Assembly (NCBI GenBank): GCA_001801495.1
Contig: MGXW01000045.1
Coordinates: 1 to 13,667, forward strand
Direction: 5' to 3'
DNA length: 13,667 bases
Source: Gammaproteobacteria bacterium RIFCSPHIGHO2_12_FULL_37_34
GTDB lineage: Bacteria > Pseudomonadota > Gammaproteobacteria > DSM-16500
The notes under the pieces are model-generated. The model did no database searches and was not told where the DNA came from. It saw only the letters and a list, made by a program, of their open reading frames with translations. A program made the position numbers and the translations under genes. Shown here in pieces: positions 7,401 to 13,667 of the stretch (positions within the stretch are counted from its first letter, which is position 1; the number at the start of each line of letters is the position of its first letter).

Positions 7401-7487
7401 GGCACTTTTTTTACTTTATTTATGGTGCCAACATTATATGTCTATATTAATAAAAGAAAATTACCAGCGAAATATAAAGAAGAATAG
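4434..7487 (+). CDS. RND multidrug efflux pump (HAE-1 type permease)
   Basis: This full-length 1017-residue inner-membrane proton/drug antiporter of the AcrB/MexB superfamily begins with the family's usual MKFTDIFVERPVLSSVVSLL. It has the expected twelve-helix, two-loop pattern. The proton-relay residues are present: the Asp pair D400-D401 in VGLVVDDAIVVLENIHR (TM4) and Lys K916 in LVGLITKHGILMVEFAN (TM10). The first large periplasmic loop begins SQFPQITSTTITVTTAYPGAS. The ATG follows the adaptor stop with no gap, indicating translational coupling. No tolC-like channel gene is adjacent, so the pump probably uses a shared outer-membrane protein encoded elsewhere. The length is close to MexI/MexW-type pumps. 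The broad class is certain; the exported compounds are unknown. Confidence 0.95.
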   Translation: MKFTDIFVERPVLSSVVSLLIFILGMASYFGLSVSQFPQITSTTITVTTAYPGASADLVKGFITTPLSSAIGSAEGIDYLTSTSTSGLSVITAYIDLNYDPNAALTNISAAVNSVLNQLPSGITLPSIKKQTGDTFPVMFLAFGSPAMTSTEISAYLTNVVIPKFYSVPGISQLQLWGGQTFAMRIWLNPNRMANLGVTPQDVQSALQNNNVLSAAGQLQGKYDLLTIQASTNVSNVDDFNNMVVKQVGNRIIRIKDVGYAELGAQTYTTAATYNGQPAIFLTVRVSPSANPLTVVDGVRALLPLVEKNYPPGLTSTIAYDATIYVRTSIQDVIKAVFEAIAIVIGVVFIFLGSPRAIIIPVVAIPLSIVGVFFLMMMMGFTINLLTLLAIVLAVGLVVDDAIVVLENIHRLIEEGMPPFKAAILGSRQIAAPVILMTLTLTAVFAPIGFMGGVTGSLFKEFAFTLAASVIISGIVALTFSPMLTSKLITPDLLQKPLAHAIDKLFSRLQYCYLYMLHQALEFRSTILIIGGLTLVSCYFLFIMTPTELAPQEDQGNLKVAGTAPINASLAYMEKFGVQINKILQAMPETAATYVVYGFPSSNIVLGGAILKPWDERSKTEMALKGPLQQQVSKVTGLQSQAFQNPPLPGTPFGPPINFVLLSTGSYEMLYDLTQTIIQQATDSGLFLVLLTPLRFNNPQIQVDIDRSKAAALGINMQEISTALATLFGGNYVNFFSQQGYSYQVIPQVPLVEFTNKLNDLGNVRIGTSSGQLVPLSSIIKMRYTTQPSQLDQFQQQNSATIQGVLAPGVSLGQALDYLSQLADQVLPKDVSYDFGGASRQYVQESSALMYAFALAVIIIFLMLAAQFESFRDPLVIMITVPMSIFGALIPLFLGAGTINIYTQVGLITLVGLITKHGILMVEFANKLQDEKGLSKREAIEQAAAIRLRPILMTTAAMVFGVVPLILATGAGAVSRNDLGIVIGFGMTIGTFFTLFMVPTLYVYINKRKLPAKYKEE

Positions 7488-7508
7488 TTTAGCTTAATGC
7501 GCTACAAC

Positions 7509-8393
7509 TTAAATCACTACACACACTAAGCCAATGAGAATAAGTCCTATGGCTGTAGCAGTAGATAGATTAATGACTTCATGCATAAAGAAAGAAGAGA
7601 TAAGCAGGCTAAAAACAGGCACGGTCAATAAGCCCAATGAAACAACAATGGTTGGTAATTCTTTGTTGATGACTAACCCGCTCCAGTAGGATAACCCTGT
7701 TACTAAGATCCCCGTATAAATCAGTGAAAACACCAGCAATGGATTCCAATCAATACTAATTGCAGGTTCTTTTATCCAAGCGAACAAAAGAATAGGAATC
7801 GTGCCAATCAGTAACTGCCAGGGGATCAATTCAAGCGGTGATTTGGTCCAATTCATGTATCGTGCGCATAGCATTGAAATGGCCCAACATAAAGATGCTA
7901 ACAATAGCATGCCTGTACCAAGCAAAACATGAGCATCCGACCAATTCATTTCCCAAGGGCTAATCAACAACAACAATCCGCCAATGGCCAAAGCAAACCC
8001 TAACCATCGTAACATACCTGCTTTTTCATTAAAAAATAGGGTAGCAGCAGGCATGATCCATAAGGGTGTGGTATAGGCGAGTAATGAAGATCGACCAGCA
8101 GGCAGATAAGTAAGGCCAATATTGGCAAGCAAGAGATATATACTAATTTGTAACAAACCAATGATCATAATTAATGGTAAATCTCGACGGTTGGGTAAGG
8201 CGAATTTTTTGATGGCAATAATGATAGCCATCATCGTAACGGTGCCAACGATTAAACGTGTAGCGGTATACCATAGGGGTGACATATAACTTAAGCCTAT
8301 TTTACTCACTGGCCAAGACATACCCCAAGTGATAATGATAAATACAAATAATCCGATTATACGGTAGTTTAATTTTTCTGTTAGGGAATTCAT
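7509..8393 (-). CDS. EamA/DMT-superfamily transporter
   Basis: This 294-residue, very hydrophobic protein is built as two EamA repeats (about 12-145 and 155-294), giving ten predicted membrane helices. The first repeat shows the typical TWGMSWPVSK (22-31) and the YLPAGRSSLLAYTTPLW stretch (96-112). The second shows LLASLCWAISML (164-175) and ends within the last helix, leaving almost no cytoplasmic tail. Members export metabolites such as amino acids or purine-related compounds, but sequence alone does not give the substrate. The gene converges with the RND pump across a 21-base gap with no obvious terminator hairpin, and is divergent from purH. A minus-strand TATAAC (plus-strand 8411-8416) is a weak -10 candidate. 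Confidence 0.9.
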   Translation of the reverse strand: MNSLTEKLNYRIIGLFVFIIITWGMSWPVSKIGLSYMSPLWYTATRLIVGTVTMMAIIIAIKKFALPNRRDLPLIMIIGLLQISIYLLLANIGLTYLPAGRSSLLAYTTPLWIMPAATLFFNEKAGMLRWLGFALAIGGLLLLISPWEMNWSDAHVLLGTGMLLLASLCWAISMLCARYMNWTKSPLELIPWQLLIGTIPILLFAWIKEPAISIDWNPLLVFSLIYTGILVTGLSYWSGLVINKELPTIVVSLGLLTVPVFSLLISSFFMHEVINLSTATAIGLILIGLVCVVI

Positions 8394-8488
8394 AAGTGGA
8401 TCTCGGAGTAGTTATAGTTTAAAGCATCCATCCTCGGAAGTATTTTTGCTTACTTTAAGATGGAACACAAGCGAATGCTGAAATAACC

Positions 8489-8497
8489 TGTTATAAT
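8489..8497 (+). promoter_or_regulatory. Extended -10 promoter for purH
   Basis: TGTTATAAT is a perfect extended -10 element (TG, one base, TATAAT), 35 bases before the purH ATG. No good -35 hexamer is present at 16-18 bp, which is common for extended -10 promoters. No sequence like the E. coli PurR box was seen nearby. Confidence 0.55.
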
Positions 8498-8532
8498 ACT
8501 TAACAATTTTCTTTTAAACCAATGAGATAGAC

Positions 8533-10110
8533 ATGAATATCCTTCCTATTAAACGGGCGCTACTGTCTCTTTCCGATAAGACTGGCATCATTGAATTTGC
8601 TAATAATTTGAGCAAATTAGGGGTTGAAATCCTTTCTACTGGTGGGACGAGTCGTTTATTAAGTGAAGCGGGAATCAAGCATAAGACAGTTGAAGAAATA
8701 ACCGGGTTACCAGAAATGTTGGATGGTCGGGTTAAAACTTTACATCCCAAAATTCATGGCGGCATATTAGGTCGGCGAGATAAGCATATTGTTGAGATGA
8801 TAAAACACGATATTCCGAGTATCGATTTGGTAGTAGTTAATTTTTATCCCTTTTCTAAAGTCATGGGGGATAAGAATATGAAATGGGATGTGGTTATTGA
8901 GCAAATTGATATCGGAGGTCCTGCGATGGTGCGCGCAGCTGCTAAAAATTTTAAATGGGTAGCTGTGGTGGTAGACTCTTACGATTATTCCACTATTCTT
9001 CATCATCTGCATGAAGAAGGCGGACTGACTGTTGAGTTACGAAAAAAATTAGCAGAAAAAGCGTTTGCTTTAACTGCCACTTACGATGATATGATTTATC
9101 GATATTTTCTCAATGAACGACAGGTGAATGTAGAAAGTAGTGAGCCGCTAGATTATTTTGATCTCCGCTTAAAAAAATTTATCGAATTAAGATATGGTGA
9201 AAATCCACACCAAAAAGCAAATGCATATCAAATAGAAATGAATCCTGCATTAGCTCAGCAAAATCGAACTCATCGATCTGGCGTTTTATCTGCGGCACAA
9301 TATCAAGGAAAAATGCTTTCTTATAATAATATATTAGATGTTGATGCAGCTTTAGCTTGTTTAGTTTCGTTTGATGAACCAGCGTGTGTGATTGTAAAAC
9401 ATGCAAATCCTTGTGGTGTCGCTGTATCATCTGATTTAGAATTAGCATTTATGCGAGCTTATCAAGCAGATCAAACAGCGGCTTTCGGTGGAATTGTTGC
9501 TTTCAATCAAATATGCACTAAACAATTAGCTGAGAGCATCAGTCGTATTTTTGTAGAAGTGATTGTGGCGCCTGGTTATGCTGAAGAAGCGCTCACGCTA
9601 CTTGCCACCAAGCCAAATTTACGTGTGTTAGAAATGCCATTACAAAAAAATTCTCCTTGGGAAATGCGATTTATTACTGGTGGTGTATTAGTTCAAGAAC
9701 GTGATACGCAGGTTATTTCTATAGATGATTTAAAAATAGTAACAACTGCAAAGCCAACACAAGAAGCTTTTAACAGCATGTTGTTTGCGTGGCGAGTGGT
9801 CAAGCATATTAAATCAAATGCCATTTTAATTGTAAAAGATCATGCCACTGTTGGAATAGGCGCAGGTCAAGTATCACGAATTGATGCTGTGGAAATAGCT
9901 ATTCGCAAAGCGGGTAATCAAACAAAAGATGCGGTGCTAGCATCTGATGCATTTTTTCCTTTTCGTGATAGCATCGATTGCATTGCGAAGACCGGCATCC
10001 GTGCTATTATTCAGCCTGGTGGTTCAGTGCGTGATAATGAAATCATTGCTGCTTGTGATCAGCATGGTATAGCGATGGTATTTACTGGAAAGCGGTGTTT
10101 TCGGCATTAG
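8533..10110 (+). CDS. purH: Bifunctional AICAR formyltransferase / IMP cyclohydrolase PurH
   Basis: This enzyme carries out the last two steps of de novo IMP synthesis: formylation of AICAR with 10-formyl-THF, then ring closure. The 525-residue length is normal. The N-terminal MGS-like cyclohydrolase domain shows ALLSLSDKTGI (9-19), STGGTS (35-40) and DGRVKTLHPKIHGG (64-77). The transformylase domain shows RYGENPHQ (220-227) and the catalytic Lys-His pair K289-H290 in VKHANPCGV. It ends GIAMVFTGKRCFRH, close to the family ending MVFTGMRHFRH. The ATG is preceded by a modest GAGA ribosome site. purE follows 38 bases later on the same strand, so the two probably share a transcript that may extend to glyA. 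Confidence 0.97.
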   Translation: MNILPIKRALLSLSDKTGIIEFANNLSKLGVEILSTGGTSRLLSEAGIKHKTVEEITGLPEMLDGRVKTLHPKIHGGILGRRDKHIVEMIKHDIPSIDLVVVNFYPFSKVMGDKNMKWDVVIEQIDIGGPAMVRAAAKNFKWVAVVVDSYDYSTILHHLHEEGGLTVELRKKLAEKAFALTATYDDMIYRYFLNERQVNVESSEPLDYFDLRLKKFIELRYGENPHQKANAYQIEMNPALAQQNRTHRSGVLSAAQYQGKMLSYNNILDVDAALACLVSFDEPACVIVKHANPCGVAVSSDLELAFMRAYQADQTAAFGGIVAFNQICTKQLAESISRIFVEVIVAPGYAEEALTLLATKPNLRVLEMPLQKNSPWEMRFITGGVLVQERDTQVISIDDLKIVTTAKPTQEAFNSMLFAWRVVKHIKSNAILIVKDHATVGIGAGQVSRIDAVEIAIRKAGNQTKDAVLASDAFFPFRDSIDCIAKTGIRAIIQPGGSVRDNEIIAACDQHGIAMVFTGKRCFRH

Positions 10111-10148
10111 TTAAGAATATCTTTTCAACCATAACGTGAGAAACAAAT

Positions 10149-10640
10149 ATGTCTAATATTCTTGTTGCAATGATCATGGGATCTCAATCTGATTGGAGCA
10201 TCATGGAAGAAGCGAGCCGTATGTTGGATCAATTCAACGTTCCACATGAGGCGCGGGCTTTGTCAGCACATCGTACACCGGATGCAGTATTCGATTATAT
10301 TCAATCTGCAGAAAAACGTGGTGTGGAAGTTTGGATTGCTGCTGCAGGGGGTGCTGCGCATTTGCCTGGTGTAGTTGCAGCAAAAACCTTACTACCCGTG
10401 CTCGGCGTGCCACTACCTTCTTCTACTTTTACAAATGGATTGGATGCTCTTTTGTCTATTGTACAAATGCCAGCAGGTATTCCTGTTGGGTCATTAGCTG
10501 TGGGGAAGGCTGGAGCTATTAATGCTGCAATATTCGCTCTTAGCATTCTTGGTAATAAGTATCCTCATTATCGCGAAGTATTAAAGCAATATCGAGAAAA
10601 ACAAGCTCAAACTGTTTTAGAAAACGCACAATTGAAATAG
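10149..10640 (+). CDS. purE: N5-carboxyaminoimidazole ribonucleotide mutase PurE
   Basis: This cytosolic enzyme converts N5-CAIR to CAIR in purine biosynthesis. The 163 residues match class I PurE. Diagnostic motifs are GSQSDW (11-16, phosphate binding), SAHRTP (39-44, with catalytic His H41) and AGGAAHLPG (66-74). Class I PurE normally depends on PurK, which supplies N5-CAIR; purK often follows purE in other bacteria but here glyA follows, so purK must be elsewhere if present. The gene lies between purH (38-base gap) and glyA (12-base gap to the preferred start), consistent with one operon. Confidence 0.96.
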   Translation: MSNILVAMIMGSQSDWSIMEEASRMLDQFNVPHEARALSAHRTPDAVFDYIQSAEKRGVEVWIAAAGGAAHLPGVVAAKTLLPVLGVPLPSSTFTNGLDALLSIVQMPAGIPVGSLAVGKAGAINAAIFALSILGNKYPHYREVLKQYREKQAQTVLENAQLK

Positions 10641-10652
10641 AGGTAATTGAAT

Positions 10653-11924
10653 ATGTTGCCTTCCACGCCATTATATGATGTTGATCGTGAGCTCTGGCAA
10701 GCCATTCAAGATGAAAAACAACGCCAAGAAGATCATCTTGAATTAATTGCTTCAGAAAATTATGTGAGTCCAGCTGTTTTAACAGCACAAGGTTCTGTAT
10801 TTACTAATAAGTATGCTGAAGGCTATCCTGATAAACGTTATTATGGTGGTTGCGAATATGTTGATATTGCTGAAAAGCTAGCGATTTCCCGCGCTAAACA
10901 ATTATTTAATGCAGCTTATGTTAATGTCCAACCGCATTCTGGCTCGCAAGCAAATGCTGCAGCTTATGCTGCGATGATACAACCAGGTGATGTTATTTTA
11001 GGAATGAGTCTTGCTCATGGCGGTCATTTAACGCATGGATCACCGGTTAATTTTTCTGGCAAACTTTATAAAGTATATTCTTACGGGTTGCATCCTAAAA
11101 CAGGCGAAATTGATTATGATGAGGCAGCACGTTTAGCTGAAGAACATCAACCTAAATTAATTGTCACTGGTTTTTCTGCCTATTCTCGCATAGTAGATTG
11201 GCAACGATTTCGGGAAATTGCTGATCATGTTGGTGCATATTTGATGGCAGATATTGCGCATGTGGCAGGTTTGGTTGCAATGGGTTTATATCCTTCTCCT
11301 GTTAATATTGCTGATGTTACTACCACAACCACCCATAAAACCTTACGTGGTCCGCGTGGGGGCATGATTTTGGCAAAAGCGAATGCCGATCTAGAAAAGA
11401 AATTAAATTCTGCTGTGTTTCCTGGTGGTCAGGGAGGGCCGCTCATGCATATTATTGCGGCAAAAGCAGTTGCTTTTAAAGAAGCGTTACAACCTGAATT
11501 TAAAGCATATCAGCAACAAATTCTGAATAATGCGCGGGCTATGGCAAACATAATCATGCAACGCGGATATAAAATTGTGAGTCATGGTACCGATAATCAC
11601 TTGATGTTAATTGATCTTATCGATAAAAAAATGACAGGTAAGGATGCTGAGGCAGCATTGGGACAAGCCAACATTACTGTCAATAAAAATGCTGTTCCTA
11701 ATGACCCACAATCACCATTTATCACAAGTGGGTTACGTATTGGTTCGCCAGCGGTCACTACCCGTGGGTTTAAAGAAAAAGAGTGTGAACAAGTGGCTCA
11801 CTGGATGTGTGATATTTTAGATGACCTTGCAAACCAGGAAAAACGTTTGCATATTAAATCAGCAGTATTATTTTTATGCAAAAAGTTTCCAGTTTATGCC
11901 AAAGAAGATAGCAAGAACGGTTGA
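10653..11924 (+). CDS. glyA: Serine hydroxymethyltransferase GlyA
   Basis: This PLP enzyme interconverts serine and glycine and produces 5,10-methylene-THF, the source of one-carbon units for PurH. I prefer the ATG at 10653 (423 residues). The frame is open back to a TTG at 10647, but that lies only 3 bases from the AGG ribosome site (10641-10643), while the ATG is 9 bases away. With this start the PLP-binding lysine in TTTTHKTLRGPRGG is K229, the same number as in the E. coli enzyme. Other landmarks are LIASENYVS (31-39), the YAEGYPDKRYYGG segment (54-66), and MADIAHVAGL (198-207) with D200 and H203. The gene closes the purH-purE-glyA run. Confidence 0.97.
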   Translation: MLPSTPLYDVDRELWQAIQDEKQRQEDHLELIASENYVSPAVLTAQGSVFTNKYAEGYPDKRYYGGCEYVDIAEKLAISRAKQLFNAAYVNVQPHSGSQANAAAYAAMIQPGDVILGMSLAHGGHLTHGSPVNFSGKLYKVYSYGLHPKTGEIDYDEAARLAEEHQPKLIVTGFSAYSRIVDWQRFREIADHVGAYLMADIAHVAGLVAMGLYPSPVNIADVTTTTTHKTLRGPRGGMILAKANADLEKKLNSAVFPGGQGGPLMHIIAAKAVAFKEALQPEFKAYQQQILNNARAMANIIMQRGYKIVSHGTDNHLMLIDLIDKKMTGKDAEAALGQANITVNKNAVPNDPQSPFITSGLRIGSPAVTTRGFKEKECEQVAHWMCDILDDLANQEKRLHIKSAVLFLCKKFPVYAKEDSKNG

Positions 11925-11940
11925 GTATCCCACATTTCGC

Positions 11941-11968
11941 TTGAGATTCACTATGTTCTCAGTATAAT
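11941..11968 (+). promoter_or_regulatory. Strong sigma70-like promoter for the small-protein genes
   Basis: TTGAGA (11941-11946) and a perfect TATAAT (11963-11968) are separated by 16 bp, just after the glyA stop. Transcription would start near 11975 and give a leader of about 100 bases before the ATG at 12077. Confidence 0.6.
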
Positions 11969-11984
11969 TCCTATTGCAAGGAAT
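11967..11984. repeat. Small inverted repeat after glyA
   Basis: ATTCCT (11967-11972) and AGGAAT (11979-11984) are perfect 6-bp arms around ATTGCA. It has no T-tract on either side, so it is a poor intrinsic terminator for glyA. It lies on the -10 box and expected start of the 11941-11968 promoter, so it may be an operator or may arise by chance. Confidence 0.35.
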
Positions 11985-12076
11985 GGGTAAGGTATGCTGA
12001 TGTAATTTAAGTATGGCCTAATCAACTTCATGGATGAATAAACACATTACTAAAAATCATCTCCAAGGAGTAAATC

Positions 12077-12481
12077 ATGAAAAAAGTTTGTCTTAGCTTA
12101 ATTGCAATGATTGGTTTAGTTTTTGCCTCCGTTACTTTCGCTGCAGTTGCAAATGGATATTACATTAGCAAACATCCTCTTGCATTCAATGCTGCTGCAA
12201 AAGGAAAATCAGCATTTCGACCTGCAACTTATATTACAATTATTAACAAAAGTTCTAATTATTTTTATGTCACCGTTCCTGGCACATCTATTTTTGATAA
12301 ACTTTATTCTCTAGAAAATGAATATCTTATCAACAATAATTATGGTGGTGATACATACGTTGCTTTGAAAGATCCTTATTATTCCGTCTTTTTCCAAAAT
12401 TATCTTTGCCATTATGCTCTTGTTAATGTTTATGGTGGTCCAGGTAATTATCGTATTGACGTGGATAGTACACTTTGCTAA
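12077..12481 (+). CDS. Small secreted protein of unknown function
   Basis: This 134-residue protein has a clear Sec signal peptide: MKK, a hydrophobic core (about 4-18) and a likely cleavage after TFA near residue 22. The mature part is about 112 residues, rich in Tyr, Asn and Val, and contains only two cysteines, C112 (YLCHY) and the C-terminal C134, which could form a disulfide in the periplasm or outside the cell. No known domain is recognised; the alternating hydrophobic pattern in ATYITIINKSSNYFYVTV suggests beta strands. A strong ribosome site AAGGAG (12065-12070) lies 6 bases before the ATG, and a good promoter sits upstream. Another exported small protein gene follows after 19 bases, so the two probably form an operon. 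No function is assigned. Confidence 0.8.
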   Translation: MKKVCLSLIAMIGLVFASVTFAAVANGYYISKHPLAFNAAAKGKSAFRPATYITIINKSSNYFYVTVPGTSIFDKLYSLENEYLINNNYGGDTYVALKDPYYSVFFQNYLCHYALVNVYGGPGNYRIDVDSTLC

Positions 12482-12500
12482 AAAAATTGCGGGGTTTTTT

Positions 12501-12920
12501 ATGTCATTTATCATTCTAAACCGTATTGCTTATGGTCGCATAGTTATTAAACTGTCCTTATTATTATGTGGAGTTGGATTAGCTTCAGCTTGTGTAGAGC
12601 ATTCAACGGCACAATATGTTCCAGGATATTATAGCACCAGTACGTATACCAATTACCAAGGAACACGATATCATCGCAATCATTATCGTGATGGTGGTTA
12701 CTACTCTTCAAAAAGCAGGAGAAGTAATTATCCGCCTGCACCGCATAATGGTGGGTATTATAGTAATAGCAGCGGTTCGAATGATTCTCGAGTTTATAAT
12801 AGCCATTCTGAAATTCCACCAGATAGTTATTATTCATCAAAGGAAACGAATAGAAGCAATGGTGAAGACGGTTATACAAGTACGCAGCAAATGAGTAGTT
12901 ACAACAACAGTTCCCGCTAA
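12501..12920 (+). CDS. Tyr/Ser/Asn-rich exported protein, likely lipoprotein
   Basis: The frame is open from 12414, but I choose the ATG at 12501 (139 residues) because the longer version overlaps the previous gene and adds a second unneeded hydrophobic stretch. The chosen start gives a normal signal sequence (R13, then VIKLSLLLCGVGLASA) ending in LASAC, a plausible though imperfect lipobox with C31 as the lipidated residue. If it is not lipidated, the same ASA would suit signal peptidase I. The mature part is low-complexity and hydrophilic, with about 17 tyrosines in 100 residues. YYS occurs four times (43, 67, 86, 110), mostly as GYYS. Such tails resemble surface or cell-wall-associated disordered proteins, but no family is recognised. 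The ribosome site is weak (GGGG 6 bases upstream), so translation may be coupled to the upstream gene. Confidence 0.65.
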   Translation: MSFIILNRIAYGRIVIKLSLLLCGVGLASACVEHSTAQYVPGYYSTSTYTNYQGTRYHRNHYRDGGYYSSKSRRSNYPPAPHNGGYYSNSSGSNDSRVYNSHSEIPPDSYYSSKETNRSNGEDGYTSTQQMSSYNNSSR

Positions 12921-12934
12921 GGATGTGGGAACTG
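12908..12934 (+). terminator. Hairpin over the stop codon, possible terminator
   Basis: CAGTTCCC (12908-12915) and GGGAACTG (12927-12934) form a perfect 8-bp stem with an 11-base loop that contains the TAA stop of the preceding gene (12918-12920). The following T-rich stretch (ATTTTCT, from about 12946) is some distance away, so it may be a weak terminator or an mRNA-stabilising end structure. Confidence 0.45.
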
Positions 12935-12974
12935 CCTCGTGTAACATTTTCTAGAGGAAATTAATTCCACCGGC

Positions 12975-13003
12975 TTGATTTACGTAACAAAATACGGTAT
13001 GCT
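12975..13003 (+). promoter_or_regulatory. Promoter of the vapBC locus
   Basis: TTGATT (12975-12980) and TATGCT (12998-13003) are 17 bp apart, placing the transcription start about 10 bases before the ATG at 13023. This supports the internal ATG as the true start, because the longer frame from TTG 12975 would run through the promoter itself. Confidence 0.5.
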
Positions 13004-13022
13004 ATATGGTAAGGTGGAAAGT

Positions 13023-13235
13023 ATGTTAGAACAAACACAAAAAATCACGGCACATATTCCTGTCAATTTGTTACACGAAGCTCAAGCTGTAACAGGCAAA
13101 GGTATTACTGAAACTCTAAAAATAGCCCTAAGCCAACTGGCTCGTGCTAATGCTTATGAAGATTTGCGTAAAATGCGTGGTAAAGTAAAGTTTTCTATTG
13201 ATTTAGAAGAATTAAGAAAAGACAAGAAAAAATGA
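13023..13235 (+). CDS. VapB-like antitoxin
   Basis: This is a 70-residue protein from the preferred ATG at 13023, preceded by the purine-rich ribosome site GGTGGAAAG. An upstream TTG at 12975 would add 16 residues but lies in the likely promoter. The N-terminal ITAHIPVNLLHEAQAVTG followed by TETLKIALSQLAR fits a ribbon-helix-helix DNA-binding fold, with a strand followed by two helices. The charged tail (KFSIDLEELRKDKKK) is the kind of segment that wraps the toxin. It should neutralise the PIN-domain RNase encoded next and repress the operon. Its stop overlaps the toxin start by 4 bases (ATGA), a classic antitoxin-first arrangement that couples translation. Confidence 0.85.
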   Translation: MLEQTQKITAHIPVNLLHEAQAVTGKGITETLKIALSQLARANAYEDLRKMRGKVKFSIDLEELRKDKKK

Positions 13236-13606
13236 TTGCTGCTGATACTTCGGTTTTAATTGATTATTTCCAAGGGGCAAACAATATTCAAACAGAAAAG
13301 TTGGACGAAGTGTTTGGGTATCATTTGTTAGTCTTGCCTCCTATCGTTTTAGTTGAAGTATTTAGTGATCCGTTTTTACCAAAGAAATTTCTTGAGAAAA
13401 TGTTAGAACTTCCTATTTTAGAAACCAAAGAAAATTTTTGGCAAAGAGCAGGTATGAATCGATCCAAATTAATTTCTAAAAGGTTAAAAGCACGTTTAGC
13501 AGATATGCTTATTGCGCAAAGTTGTATTGATTATCAAATTCCGCTAATCACAAGGGATACAGATTTTCGGCATTTTGCTAAATATTGTGGTTTGGTATTA
13601 TATTAA
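13232..13606 (+). CDS. vapC: VapC-type PIN-domain ribonuclease toxin
   Basis: This intact 124-residue PIN-domain toxin is expected to cleave specific RNAs (tRNA or rRNA in studied relatives) with Mg2+ or Mn2+. The acidic active-site residues are all visible: D5 in IAADTSVLIDYF, E42 in VLVEVFSD, D91 in RLADMLIAQ and D109/D111 in ITRDTDF. The length and the TRDxDF ending region are normal for VapC. It overlaps the antitoxin gene by 4 bases. This is the only toxin-antitoxin pair in the window in which the toxin looks functional. The RNA target cannot be read from the sequence. Confidence 0.93.
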   Translation: MIAADTSVLIDYFQGANNIQTEKLDEVFGYHLLVLPPIVLVEVFSDPFLPKKFLEKMLELPILETKENFWQRAGMNRSKLISKRLKARLADMLIAQSCIDYQIPLITRDTDFRHFAKYCGLVLY

Positions 13607-13667
13607 GATATTTTTCTATGCCTAAAAAATAGTCATCATACCATGGCGCAAGGTAGGAGGTAGAGAG

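Noticed and set aside
8767..9448. Minus-strand open frames inside purH
   Set aside because: They lie entirely within a certain, well-conserved enzyme gene and encode low-complexity His/Leu-rich products with no family resemblance.
10647..10652. TTG start for glyA
   Set aside because: It is too close to the ribosome site, and the ATG at 10653 places the PLP lysine at 229 as in E. coli.
12480..12500. A-run and T6 run around TTGCGGGG, looking like a terminator
   Set aside because: The stem would be only A-T pairs with no GC stem before the T-run, and the next gene's ATG follows directly; it more likely serves as the ribosome-binding region.
12414..12500. Upstream extension of the lipoprotein frame from ATG 12414
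   Set aside because: It overlaps the preceding gene in another frame and puts a hydrophobic stretch before the signal peptide; the ATG at 12501 gives a normal exported protein.
12547..12894. Open frames on both strands overlapping the lipoprotein gene
   Set aside because: They are shadows of the repetitive Tyr/Ser codons; none has a ribosome site or a sensible protein composition.
12975..13022. TTG-initiated extension of the VapB-like antitoxin
   Set aside because: The extension coincides with a well-spaced promoter, and the ATG at 13023 has its own ribosome site and gives the usual antitoxin length.
13607..13667. Possible start of another gene at the right edge
   Set aside because: A short frame MPKK ends at once, and the purine-rich GGTAGGAGGTAGAGAG at the end may be a ribosome site for a gene outside the window, but nothing coding can be shown.

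Overview
The window is AT-rich DNA whose genes look gammaproteobacterial: an RND pump with its adaptor, purH-purE-glyA, and small secreted proteins. The composition and the style of the small exported proteins suggest the Legionella/Coxiella side of that class. That placement is an impression from the sequence and was not tested by a search.

Layout. (1) 1-604: the tail of an unknown gene, then a HigB/RelE-type toxin reduced to a 16-codon stub, followed by its intact HigA/XRE antitoxin. A good sigma70-like promoter lies upstream, with a palindromic operator over the -35 box. (2) 644-1834 (minus): a complete AAA/DUF4143 ATPase. Just upstream of it is a striking 50-bp element made of two overlapping 28-bp palindromes. 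(3) 2043-2993: an intact AbiEi antitoxin behind an inverted repeat with perfect 18-bp arms, followed by an AbiEii toxin reduced to 31 codons, then about 300 bp of apparent gene debris. (4) 3294-7487: a two-gene RND efflux operon (adaptor plus pump) with no outer-membrane channel gene beside it. (5) 7509-8393 (minus): an EamA/DMT transporter, convergent with the pump. (6) 8533-11924: a housekeeping run purH-purE-glyA linking purine synthesis to one-carbon metabolism. (7) 12077-12920: two small exported proteins of unknown function, one a likely lipoprotein rich in Tyr, Ser and Asn. (8) 13023-13606: an intact, overlapping VapB-VapC pair.

The metabolic genes fit together: GlyA makes glycine and 5,10-methylene-THF, which supplies the 10-formyl-THF used by PurH, and PurE acts earlier in the same pathway. 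The accessory part contains three toxin-antitoxin loci. Two have lost the toxin to truncation and kept the antitoxin and its upstream inverted repeat; the third is whole.

The most unusual signals are the nested palindrome before the ATPase gene and the repeated pattern of dead toxin with live antitoxin. I found no tRNA, rRNA, CRISPR array or complete insertion sequence.
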